Shown here: positions 54,812 to 64,000 of the stretch, in pieces
How positions within the stretch are numbered: position 1 is the stretch's first letter
How the letters are laid out: the number at the start of each line of letters is the position of its first letter
NCBI GenBank assembly: GCA_963930775.1
Contig: OZ005689.1
Coordinates: 4,588,001-4,652,000, forward strand
Direction of reading: 5' to 3'
Length of the DNA stretch: 64,000 nt
DNA from: Cliona cf. orientalis
Lineage: Eukaryota > Porifera > Demospongiae > Clionaida > Clionaidae
Notes under the pieces: model-generated
Database searches by the model: none
What the model was told of the DNA's origin: nothing
Seen by the model: only the letters and a program-made list of their open reading frames with translations
Program-made: the position numbers and the translations under genes

Positions 54812-56546
54812 ATGATTATTAAGTTGGTTACCTTTTTGCTACATTTGTACTCACTGTTAATTATCAATTCTGTTGCTGAGGCGCTGACCGAAGAGCTGAA
54901 GTACTCATCACCTGACAGTTTAGACTCTGCACTTTCTCTTAACAAGTTGCTCTGCTCAACGGATTTGAATGAAGGACAAGGATATGTTGATTGTTCTCAA
55001 AATGGGACATTTTTGACGCCTGGCAATTGTGCGACTTACGACGAAGACAAGGAAGTGCTCTCTGTCTTTTTATGTCCAGAAGTTCAACCGAATGTGATAG
55101 TCGGTGGATATGTAAAACTTCCAAGTAATCTCAGTCAGCTCAATGACAGCGTGTGTGGTCTGTTGAATAGAAAAGGTCATATGTGCAGCGAGTGTGCTGA
55201 TGGCTTTGGCTTCTCAGTGACTTCATCTAGGTACTTGTGTGTTGAATGTACTGATGCCTGGTATAGGGTACCACTTTTCATCGTCCTTGAATTTGCACCA
55301 GTCACAATATTCTACCTAATTGTGCTAGTTTTTCACATCAGGATTACATCAGCTCCCATACCTTGCTTCATCATGTATGCTCAATTGATTGTTATTTCCT
55401 TCAATGTGTCTTCAACTCTGTTCCATGCTTTCACCAGTGACGGGAAACTCAGATTGGACGTGACGATAATGCTCATTTTGTATGGATTATTCAATTTGGA
55501 TTTTAGTCATCATAATGTATTACCACCATACTGTGTAAGCAGAAAACTTAAGCCAATTCACTTGAGTCTTATAAACTACGTGTCAGTATTTTATCCTCTC
55601 CTGCTTATCTTTCTGACCTGGCTCTTTGTCGAACTACATGATCGTAACTTAAGACCACTGGTGTGGCTGTGGAGACCATTCCACAGATGCTTTATTCGAC
55701 TTCGAAGAGGCTGGAACACAAAGAGGGACTTAATCGATGTCTTTAATACCTTTTTCTTTCTATCTTATGATCAGTTAATGTTTCAGGCATCGATGCTACT
55801 TAATACTAGAACAGTTTTACGAATTGACAAATCTGGGAGACCATACATTATGTACCACTCTATCCTTGATTCTGAAAATATTCACGAACATACATACTAC
55901 TTTTATTAATTATTCCATCCTTTCTCATTCCGTTTCTCTTTAACTTTCTACCTCCATTATTATTGGTTTTCTACCCGATAAAAGTATTCCAGTCTTGCCT
56001 ATCGAAGTGTCATCTCAACTCACTCGCTCTAAATATATTTATTGAAAAAATGCAAGGCTGTTACAGAAATGGTTTAGATGGTGGAAGAGATATGAGGAGC
56101 TTCTCTGGCCTCTATTTCTTCCTAAGAATGGTAGTGTTTATTGTTGTGTATGTAGTCCAGAGTATCATGTATCTGAGTGGTATTCTGCCAGTGTAGTCTT
56201 GCTTATTGCCACGCTTACACTGGCACTTGTTCAGCCGTACAAGAAACCTTTTATGAACTATCTGGACGTCTTGTTGCTTTCCGTCCTTACGATACAGTGT
56301 TTTACTTTGCCCTTAAAGACTACATGGTCAATTACGATTTTCAGGGCACTGTTTACTGTCCCGTTTGTGATGGTAGTTCTATTTGCTATCTGGAGAAATT
56401 TTAAAGCTCTAGCTAAGTGGTGCCTAATAAGAAGGCCACCACCCAATATCGAAGTATCCCAGATCTCTGCTGTTAATTCTCCACCAGGATTACAGTCAAT
56501 AGCGCGGCCAATACTAGGTTATGGCACTATAAATCAATTGATTTAA
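54812..56546 (+). pseudogene. Multipass membrane protein family, copy J (plus strand, two frameshifts)
   Basis: This is the only family copy on the dynein strand. From MIIKLVTFLLHLYSLLIINS (signal peptide; an in-frame Met at 54728 is less likely) the frame runs through CGLLNRKGHMCSECADGFGF, RPLVWLWRPFHRCFIRLRRG and NTKRDLIDVF to about 55900. It then shifts by one base before IIPSFLIPFLFNFLPPLLLV, continues through QGCYRNGLDGGRDMRSFSG, shifts again near 56185, and ends QPYKKPFMNYLDVLLLSV...LGYGTINQLI. Both shifts restore homologous sequence immediately, so the copy was lost recently or carries assembly errors. Whether cells splice around them cannot be told from sequence. Confidence 0.75.
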
Positions 56547-56755
56547 CTTTAAAGGTTATGTTTATTTGGTCACATAGTATACCTTATTTTTGTGTGTGTA
56601 AATTAGTTTACATCATTGCAATGTATGTAATAAATAATTCAACAATGTCAATTTTGTTGATACTATTATATTATCGATAGAAATGGAACTGACAATGGTA
56701 TTTATTAATGAACATCTAACTGCGATTTAAGTACATACATATTATTTTGCCATAG

Positions 56756-59700
56756 ACCACTCAGCTGATGGGTGTTGACTTACTGCGTCAGCAACAGCGC
56801 TGGAAATCCACACTAATGGAGATCCGTCATCTCATGGCCTCGCTAGTCCATGAGGGCTTCAACGCAGCCAACATGAGATCTTGGAAACTACACTGGGATC
56901 ACCAGCTCTATAAAGCACTCGAGCACCAGTACCAGCTGGGGCTGGAAGCACTCAATGAGAATCTACCAGAAATCAAAGTGGAATTGGTGTACAGGTGAGT
57001 GAATGAGGGAGGGAGAGAGTGAGAGAAAGAGGAGAGGGAGGGGGGGGGAAGGAGGGAGGGAAGGGGAAAAAGGAAGAGAGTGAGAGAAATGGGAGATAGC
57101 AGTGGATGCATCATGTGTGTATAGTGTAGGTATGCAGTGTGATCACGTTCAGCATAAGTTAAATGAAATATTGCCAATAATGATAACATGATCTTGGGAC
57201 AAATTTTATGCATAACGTATGATTTCGTTCCCATAATAATATAGACACCAGCAGCTTCAGTTTCGCCCCTCTCTTGAGGAGGTGAGGGCAAAGTACTACC
57301 GAGAGATGAAGAAATTCATTTGCATTCCTCTTCACTTTCGTGGAGTTGGTGATGCCGTGTCAGCAGCCCAGACCATCTTCCCCAGAATGATCAACAGAAA
57401 TGCAGCCGGCTTCTCTGTCATCTATAAAAAGGTAAGCATATCTGTGTCATTAAGCCACAGCAATAATATGTATAGCACACTCTATTATATTATGTGGCAT
57501 ATCAGTTGTGGTATATAAGAGCATCGGTTCTGATTTCTTCATATTAATACAGTTGATACCATGGCACTATGTGTTCTGCTTTAGCGTTGAAAAGTGTTAC
57601 CATAAAGAAATTCCATAAAGCACTCAGCACAAACTTAGACTTTTTTTTACGTATCTACCTGTAATTGTAGGCAGAACAACTGTTTGAGCGGCTGAGTGAA
57701 GCAAAGGCTAAGTTTGTGGACTGGGTGGTGCTTGGCTCGGTTGATCTGGACAGCCTGGTGGATCAGCACTGCCACCAGGTACCACACTGGGAGAGAAATT
57801 TCAAGGCTCTCAAAGCAAGAGGGAGAGAGGCGGAGAAACTTCCAAAGTAAGCCTTCTTACAAGTTTGATGGTACCAAATTATTAATTATTACGCCATATT
57901 CACAGTCTTCTCTCATCAGCTTTCACTAATCAAATCTTAGTGCATGATATAATACGTATACATGCATGTTTTTCTCCAGCACGATCCACATTGACTGCAT
58001 AACAGTATCCACTCTCCCAGTGAAAGCCACCATTGATGACCACATCCAGCAGCTATTTGATGCCCTTCTCTCAGCTCTGAGACGGGCAATCTCATCTCAT
58101 TTCCAGGTACAATATTGTGAATCTAATATTCGTGACTTTTTTTTATTTTTCAGTGTTTTTAGTAAGATAATATTATGCTGACATTTTATTTCCGTAGATC
58201 ATTGATTCATTCTTGGTTGAAGCTCGTGATGCACTCTCCATCCGTCCTCAGACGGTTGAAGAGATCGGTGAAGTAAATGCCAAACATGCTGAACTCTCGA
58301 AAAGAAAACCAGAAATTGAGCCACTCTTTGCGGAGGCTGAGAGGAAGAACAAGCTTCTCCGGTCGGTTGCTGGAGGTGGCGTGGAGCAAGTCGGAGAGCT
58401 AAGGACACGCTGGGATAAGTTTGAGATCATGATGGAGAGCCACCAGCTCATGATCAAAGATCAGGTGTGCAACTGAAGCAAAATAATGTGCTCCAATAAT
58501 CAAGTATTATAGTGCACATATGCATGTACGTCATGATGTACATGGAGCACATTATTTGCTCATGAGGAAGTCATACCATGCAACTAATCTAAGAGCTAGC
58601 TACATGTACATATTGTGTATAGAGCTAGTGATCCTGATAAATTCAATTCATGTAATTCTGCATACTAGAATAATCACGTTGTACAATGCACATAGCATAT
58701 TTTACTTGTAGATACGAAGGTTCTTACTCTCGTTTGAAAGATTTCTCTGTCTAATAATTATGCTATTTTGACGTCGCAGGTAAAAGTAATGTGCTCCAAA
58801 GTGGAAGCAGAGGTGCAAGCCTTTGCACAAGAGCTTGACAAATTCTCCGCTCGCTGGCATCAACTGAAACCCCAGGATAATCTTCTTGATGTTGACAAAG
58901 ACTCGGCAGCCAATGCTCTGGCTTCTCTGAAAGAGAGAAGAGCTGAGTTTAATGAACTATTGCAGACATCAAAGAAGCTTCAGTCAGACTGTGAGCACTT
59001 TGGTATGGAGAGACCAGAGTTTCCGTTAGTTGAGGAACTAGAAGCTGACATCAGTAAGCATGAGAAGACGTGGTCACTCTATGAAGAATTCTCTAGTGGA
59101 CTAGAGGGCCTCTGTAGTGAAGACTGGATTTCTTTCAGGTTAGAAAACTAGTGCTCATATAGTGAACTGTAATAGAATTTGATAGCTAAGACTTAACCAG
59201 TTCATAATTATGACAATAGCAAGTGATGCATGCTTCAAGTTTCTTGCTTTTCTTCCTGTGTGTAATTGCTCCACCTTCTCTATTTGTCTTTATGCCAACA
59301 TTTGACTATCAGGCATTACAGCTCTCTGTATTGAAACATTTTCTATTGGAGAATGGCCAATAAAGTGCTCAAATGCTATTGCTAAAATTATTGTGTGACC
59401 AACTACATGTGTATAACATCTGACTGTTCTGTGTCCATTCCCCATGCAGGAGTCGTACGTATCAGTTTGAGGAGTTTCTTCAGTCATGGGGAGACAAACT
59501 CAAGGTTCAGGCAGCAGGCGGAGCTGGGGGAGGGGCTAGCACCATCACCGTCAAGCTACTCCAAGATGTCGATAGATTTGCTGTATGTTATATTCTCTTA
59601 TCTTTGAGCTCTATAGCGAATTTTGCCCGACATTTTGTGTGTTTCATTATTTTTCTCTCCTCTATCTCTCTCTCCTCATGCTCTTCATCTTTCTTTGCCT

Positions 59701-61892
59701 CCTCCTACCTCCTTTTATCTTTCTTTGTCCCCCTCCTTCTTCCTCTTTCTCTCTCCTCCTCCTCATCCTACTACATAATACTTTTCTACATATGCTATAT
59801 ACAGTCCTTACTTCCCTTGCTCAAATATGTTCGAGGTGAAGTGCTTTCCCCAGATCACTGGCATGAGCTGTTCCGTATGCTTGGCATGCCTCGTGGCACA
59901 ACACTCGAGAAACTCACTTTTGGTGACATCATCAAAGTTGCAGATGCAATCATAGGTATGATTGTACATACATGTACTTTTCAGTGAATGCATGTGAAGT
60001 TCTTATTGCTCATATGTCATGATGTCATGAAATAATATTATTGTAATGCCTACAGCTTCAATAGCTGTGCTGCAGACTTCTTTATCAGCACTACTACTAA
60101 GTAGCCATCCTTTCCAGTTTCTGTCTATTATGGCATTATTTACCTTTTGTTCTCACATGCCGTAATAGAGGCAAATGGCATATTGAAGGCATTAATGCTT
60201 ATACTCTATTATGTGCTTAAGTAGTGTTTGGCCTTATACATGTACATAGAATCACGCAGATAATTAAGGGCTGATTATATACGCCTAGTTTTCTATTTAG
60301 AAGTGTAGAGAAGAGAAAAGTCTCTGGACGAAGCCAGGATTTGAACCTAGGATCTTTTGAATTCCAGTCAGCACTTGCCAACCGAGTTACTGGGACCTGT
60401 ATCACATGGGCCCTGGCCTGAGTATCTCACTTTATATGAGTGTCTGACTAGACTAGGATTGCTGAAGGTCCTGGGTTCAAATCGTGGCTTGGACGTGAAC
60501 TTTTTCTCTGCCCTTCATTTCTTAATCACTTATTTCTAAGTACAATGATGTATGTACCTTGACACTGAGTATTGTACAGTGTTCCCACTTACGCCTTCAG
60601 TAGTAAACAAAATGGTATATTTCCTGGGAAGAATCCTGGTAGATCTGACAGTGTTTCTTCCTTCAGCTGGGACTTTAGTACTTTTTGAATTGTAATTCTG
60701 CTATAGCCAATGCTGATAATCTGAAGGAGCTGTATAGTAGGGCACAGGGTGAGGTATCCATTCGTGAAGCACTGAGAGAGCTGGACCTGTGGGGTGCTGG
60801 AGCGAATTTCAGCCTCACTGGCTACATGGACTCCGCAGCCAAAGAGCTCTCCATCATCAAAGACTGGAAAGAGCTAGTCAACCAAGTAAGTATATATCCA
60901 AGGCTGGTTTATGTTTAGAATACACGCAGTGTTATATGCCTCTTGAAACATACATGTACTCTACGTGTGTTGACTAGGTTGGAGACAACCAGTGTCTTCT
61001 TCAATCCCTCAAAGACTCCCCCTACTTTGAGGGATTTGCTGACAAGGCATCTCTCTGGGAGACCCGCCTTGCTGACCTTGACGAGTACCTGCACAACTTG
61101 AACCAAATCCAGCGACGGTGGGTGTACCTTGAACCCATCTTTGGCCGAGGGGCATTGCCAAGGGAACAGGCCAGGTTTAAACGAGTGGATAATGATTTTC
61201 GAGCGATCATGTTGGACATCCACAAGGACAATCGAGTGCTCTCTCTCCTCAACAGAACTGGCCTTCGTCAATCTCTGCTGACCCTACTGGACCAGCTAGG
61301 AAGATGTCAGAAGGCTCTGAATGAGTTTCTGGAAGTGAGTACATCAAAATATTATGTGCAAATATTACTGCACACACATGTATGTACATGTATAGCTTCA
61401 ATATATATTTACTAGAAGCAATCATTAAATTTTAGTGTATCAGTTGACTCCAGATAGATCAGCATGTAACATTGAAACATTTGGAGTGTACCCGGAATGA
61501 GGCTTAGATCGCCTACATATAATGAGCATGTACAAAAGTACAGGAATCAACAACAAGGATAGAAGATGGCCTAGGGGATCATAACATGAGTGCTGATTGC
61601 ACACTGAGCTTTAATTAACCATAACCCTTCTCATTTATACTCAAGTGTTTGCTGTTCACAGGAAAAACGCTCCATTTTCCCTCGCTTTTACTTCATCGGT
61701 GACGATGATCTGCTTGAGATTCTGGGCCAGGCCACGAATCCAGTTGTCATCCAGTCCCACCTCAAGAAGCTATTTGCTGGAATCCACTCGGTGGAGTTCG
61801 ACGAAGAGCAAGGGAGTATCTTAGCCATGAAGTCACTCGAGGGAGAGGTGGTCCAACTGAAGAAACCAGTACCCATTTCAAATGATGTGGAG
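56756..61892 (+). CDS. DYNC2H1: Cytoplasmic dynein-2 heavy chain, exons 7-17
   Basis: Exons: 56756-56994, 57245-57431, 57671-57846, 57980-58106, 58198-58464, 58780-59138, 59450-59582, 59805-59955, 60707-60885, 60978-61334, 61662-61892. All joins are GT-AG and keep the frame, giving 802 codons (1547 with exons 1-6). The product is the second half of the tail and the linker of the dynein-2 heavy chain: VDLLRQQQRW, YKALEHQYQLGLEALNENLP, LLKYVRGEVLSPDHW, QGEVSIREALRELDLWGAGA, VYLEPIFGRGALPREQ and FPRFYFIGDDDLLEILGQ, the last being the DHC linker-to-AAA1 approach. The AAA ring and microtubule-binding stalk lie beyond the window. Purine-rich (57000-57080) and pyrimidine-rich (59640-59775) tracts sit in its introns. 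Confidence 0.95.
60305..60516. repeat. Inverted pair of tRNA-like modules in a DYNC2H1 intron
   Basis: The left arm read in reverse has ACTCGGTTGGCAAGTGC (A-box-like) and CCTAGGTTCAAATCCTGGCT (B-box, T-arm). The right arm has CCTGGGTTCAAATCGTGGCT in forward orientation. AGAGAAAAAGT-type sequence ends both arms. It looks like a SINE with a second, inverted head. Confidence 0.6.
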
Positions 61893-62729
61893 GTGGGGGT
61901 TTTAATTATTTGTGTATGTGTGTTGTAAATTGTTTTTGTGTTAGGGGAGAGAGAGGGGGATTATTTTTTTTATACTATATACAACAAACAATATTTTTCA
62001 GACGATCATTTTTCTTATATAGTCCGTGTCCTAATGTGGAGGATATAAAAGATGTACGGTGGCCCAGAAGGTCATTTGAGATTGAACATTAGCCGTTTGA
62101 TTGTCACGGCTAAGAGATTGCACATTGGCGGTTTGCATCCCGAATGTCCAACTCTAATGGGACACTGTGGATTCCCAAAATTAAATATATCCAATTTCTT
62201 AGGACACTGAGGTTGCACATTGGCGACATGATTCAAACCACGAGTGTCCAATTATTGGAAACTTGGAATTCCAAATTGCCAATCTTTTAGCACAATTATG
62301 CTAAGAGATTGCATATTGATGATTCAAATGTCGATTCTCCAATCCCTTAGCACCAAGAGTATTATAATAGAGAGAGAAAGAGAGTATTCTACTTCACTAT
62401 GGGTCTGTGTTACAACACTTTATGGGGGTCATGATCTACAGAACGCAAGGATTTAAGCACAATCAGACTCGTATTGATGCAAACTTGCCCCACCCTAAGC
62501 CTAGCCTCGTCCTTTGGCACACGCCATGTGCCAAAACACGAGGCTGGCCGGCCCCACCCAGCCCGGTATAGTCTCATTCCCAGACCCCAAGTGGGATCTG
62601 CCCCCCCCCCCCCCCCCCCCCCCCCGTACGGTAACTATAATTGTGGGTGTGGTACAACATTAAATCCCTGTACATGTCAATTGGCTTATGCGCTGAGCGA
62701 GGGAATTCCTGCACTCACGTGTGTCCCTA
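61893..62729. other. DYNC2H1: Start of DYNC2H1 intron 17 with repeats
   Basis: After donor GTGGAG/GTGGGG no further dynein exon is recognised in the window. The stretch 62105-62350 has three degenerate copies of a unit with GATTGCACATTGGCG and GTGTCCAAT. A miniature hairpin lies at 62503-62545 (AGCCTCGTCC...ACGAGGCT), and a run of about 25 C at 62601-62625. Confidence 0.6.
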
Positions 62730-63330
62730 GTCTATTTGAGAAGCCCGATGCAGAAAAACTGAACCAATGGCTTTCTTGTTTTGTAGAAGCTAGGCGCCAG
62801 GATGGAGAGCCATATCCTGCTCATTTGCTATATTTACTATTGTCTGGTCTACTCAGGCATGGGCACTCCAAGTCCAAAAATTTCTTGGACTAGAAGGACC
62901 CACATTTCTTGGAGTTGTCTGGTGTCTGTAGATCTGTCGCTAAACAGTTGCGTAAGGATGGGGTCGGTGCTTCTATTAAGCATGCACCTATTATCACTCC
63001 CGAAGAAGAAGACCTAGATCTATATGGATGAACGACTCCAAATTTTTCCGTTAGCGTGACAGGGTTTGGGTTTCGGGGACCTGCTAATAATTTTGCGAGT
63101 CGTTCTTCCATATAGATCCGAAGACCTCCTTTTGGATAAAGGGTCATTGGTATTTTTGCTCCTGAACCCCTAGTGAGAGCTGTTTTTTACTACATGTACA
63201 TCAGAAAGGCATTCTGTTTTAGAGGAGGAATGGAGCAGCGTTCACTTAAGCCATCACAATTTGTGAGAAGATATACAATCCAGATCACTCAAAGAATCAT
63301 CAAGGAGGCTTTGGTACACTCAACGATTCC
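62730..63330 (+). pseudogene. Decayed Crypton-like recombinase with an inserted element
   Basis: Segments match the recombinase at 24689-26256 in order: FVEARRQDGEPYPAHLLYLL, VAKQLRKDGVGASIKHAPII, TPEEEDL and, after the inserted 104-bp element, AVFYYMYIRKAFCFRGGMEQ RSL. TAG at 62891-62893 replaces the Lys codon of LDKKD, and a frame change follows the insertion. The catalytic C-terminal half is missing. Clearly dead. Confidence 0.75.
63016..63119. mobile_element. 104-bp element with 8-bp target duplication GAAGACCT
   Basis: GAAGACCT stands at 63008-63015 and again at 63120-63127. The ends AGATCTATATGGATGAACGA and (right end reversed) GGATCTATATGGAAGAACGA are about 24-base inverted repeats. 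An 8-bp duplication is typical of hAT-like and some other cut-and-paste elements. Removing it restores the recombinase reading. Confidence 0.85.
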
Positions 63331-63533
63331 AATAAGGTAATCCACACCACCTAGGGAGGCTATTTATAAAAGCAGGAATGGAGGAACGAAACCGAAATGG
63401 AACAGAACAGAAACGAAACGAAATGACGACCCTTACCGCCAAGCGCACGCATGCGCGATCGTAATTATAGTGACACGACGACCATTTCCAATCAGTATAA
63501 CATAATGACGATCATTTCCATTACAAACAAGAT

Positions 63534-63995
63534 TCAGACACAACCATAAGTATGCAGTAAAAATAGCCAGTGTTCAGGTAAAAGCTTCTCCCTAACTTCA
63601 TTTGGAATCTGCACTTGACTAGAGTCAAAACTTGGACAGCGAGCTTTAGGGCATGTTAAGTTTGGATGGTAATGTACATTTTTTAGAGCTGATAGTTGCT
63701 GCCTTCCCGTCACCACATTGTAAAAAAGGTGCTGTTCTTTACGAACTAAACATAGGTCATATGGTGGGGAAGGTAGTCCTTTTCCATCAAGTCCACGTTG
63801 ATAGCCATTTCGACAACCAGCACACACTTTGATCGATGCAGTGAGGAACTTGACCTGGAATGATGATGCGTTGACAACAGGTAGTCGGTCATTGAGCTGT
63901 GGAGTAAAGGATGCATGTGCAATTGATGTAGGTTGGGAACGAGGAGGAACAAATGATGGGTTTGGCATAGAGACCACCAACTTTTCTGTAGGCAA
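63534..63995 (-). CDS. Partial ORF of unknown function, possibly transposon-borne
   Basis: The open frame has 153 codons and ends at 63534; its Met lies five bases from the window edge, so the true start may be outside. It has FQVKFLTASIKVCAGCRNGY, PPYDLCLVRKEQHLFYNVVT, NVHYHPNLTCPKARCPSF and a Leu-rich end. The Cys-x-x-Cys, HYH and Cys pairs suggest a metal-bound fold. I recall similar C-terminal domains in invertebrate predicted proteins near recombinase-like ORFs, but I cannot name the family. It faces the recombinase relic tail-to-tail. Confidence 0.5.
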   Translation of the reverse strand: MPTEKLVVSMPNPSFVPPRSQPTSIAHASFTPQLNDRLPVVNASSFQVKFLTASIKVCAGCRNGYQRGLDGKGLPSPPYDLCLVRKEQHLFYNVVTGRQQLSALKNVHYHPNLTCPKARCPSFDSSQVQIPNEVREKLLPEHWLFLLHTYGCV

Positions 63996-64000
63996 GTCTG

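Larger units (their letters stand above)
16295..56755 (+). other. DYNC2H1: 40,461-bp intron 6 of DYNC2H1 hosting nested genes
   Basis: Donor GATAAG/GTATTC at 16294 and acceptor TTGCCATAG/ACC at 56755 are both phase 0, and the joined protein runs TLIDK-TTQLMGVDLLRQQQRW, collinear with vertebrate DYNC2H1. All other introns seen in this gene are below about 0.8 kb. The intron contains the membrane-protein family array (copies A-J and relics), a Cys-rich secreted protein gene, a recombinase and numerous repeats, each listed separately. Confidence 0.9.

Noticed and set aside
17737-56546. CRISPR array or prokaryotic operon interpretation of the repeats
   Set aside because: Repeats are dispersed, hundreds of bases long and of transposon or duplication type; genes have spliceosomal introns and TATA boxes.
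57000-57080. Minus-strand Ser/Pro/Leu-rich frame 56908-57291
   Set aside because: Created by a purine-rich intron tract between two dynein exons.
59585-59839. Hydrophobic open frame before dynein exon 14
   Set aside because: It translates the CTC/TCT-rich polypyrimidine tract of the intron.

Overview
The window is eukaryotic and reads as metazoan, most likely a demosponge (Porifera). It is AT-rich, its genes are split by short GT-AG introns with mostly closing reading frames, it is dense in small inverted-repeat DNA elements, and it carries gene families I associate with sponges and cnidarians: tandem death-domain/ROCO proteins, a Cys-rich secreted domain protein and KIAA1958/DUF3504-type tyrosine recombinases. 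The phylum is an inference; I cannot name the species.

Layout. 1-4370: an intact secreted PI-PLC-X-like gene (+, 2372-3400) facing a decayed inverted copy of its own 3' end (-, about 1404-1830). 4371-12058 (-): a multi-exon gene with four death-fold-like exons of symmetric phase 1, then ROC-COR GTPase and a C-terminal death domain; the frame closes over all junctions except for one in-frame TGA at 6367-6369. 12059-12182: a 124-bp head-to-head gap, probably a shared promoter. 12183-61892 (+): the N-terminal 1547 codons (17 exons, every junction checked for phase) of cytoplasmic dynein-2 heavy chain (DYNC2H1), continuing beyond the window.

The striking feature is intron 6 of DYNC2H1, 40,461 bp (16295-56755), where the other introns are 0.1-0.8 kb. 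It holds a tandem array of a multipass membrane protein family with a Cys-rich ectodomain: four open copies (A, B, G, H), three broken copies (C, I, J) and at least four truncated relics. It also holds a Cys-rich secreted protein gene, a broken Crypton-like recombinase and many MITEs, SINE-like pieces and segmental duplications. All nested genes lie antisense to the dynein gene except the recombinase and copy J. A 453-bp inverted-repeat element that is present in some units and absent from others (empty sites) gives a relative order for the duplications.

61893-64000, inside DYNC2H1 intron 17: a second, more decayed Crypton-like recombinase interrupted by a 104-bp element with an 8-bp target duplication, and part of an unidentified Cys/His-containing ORF on the minus strand.
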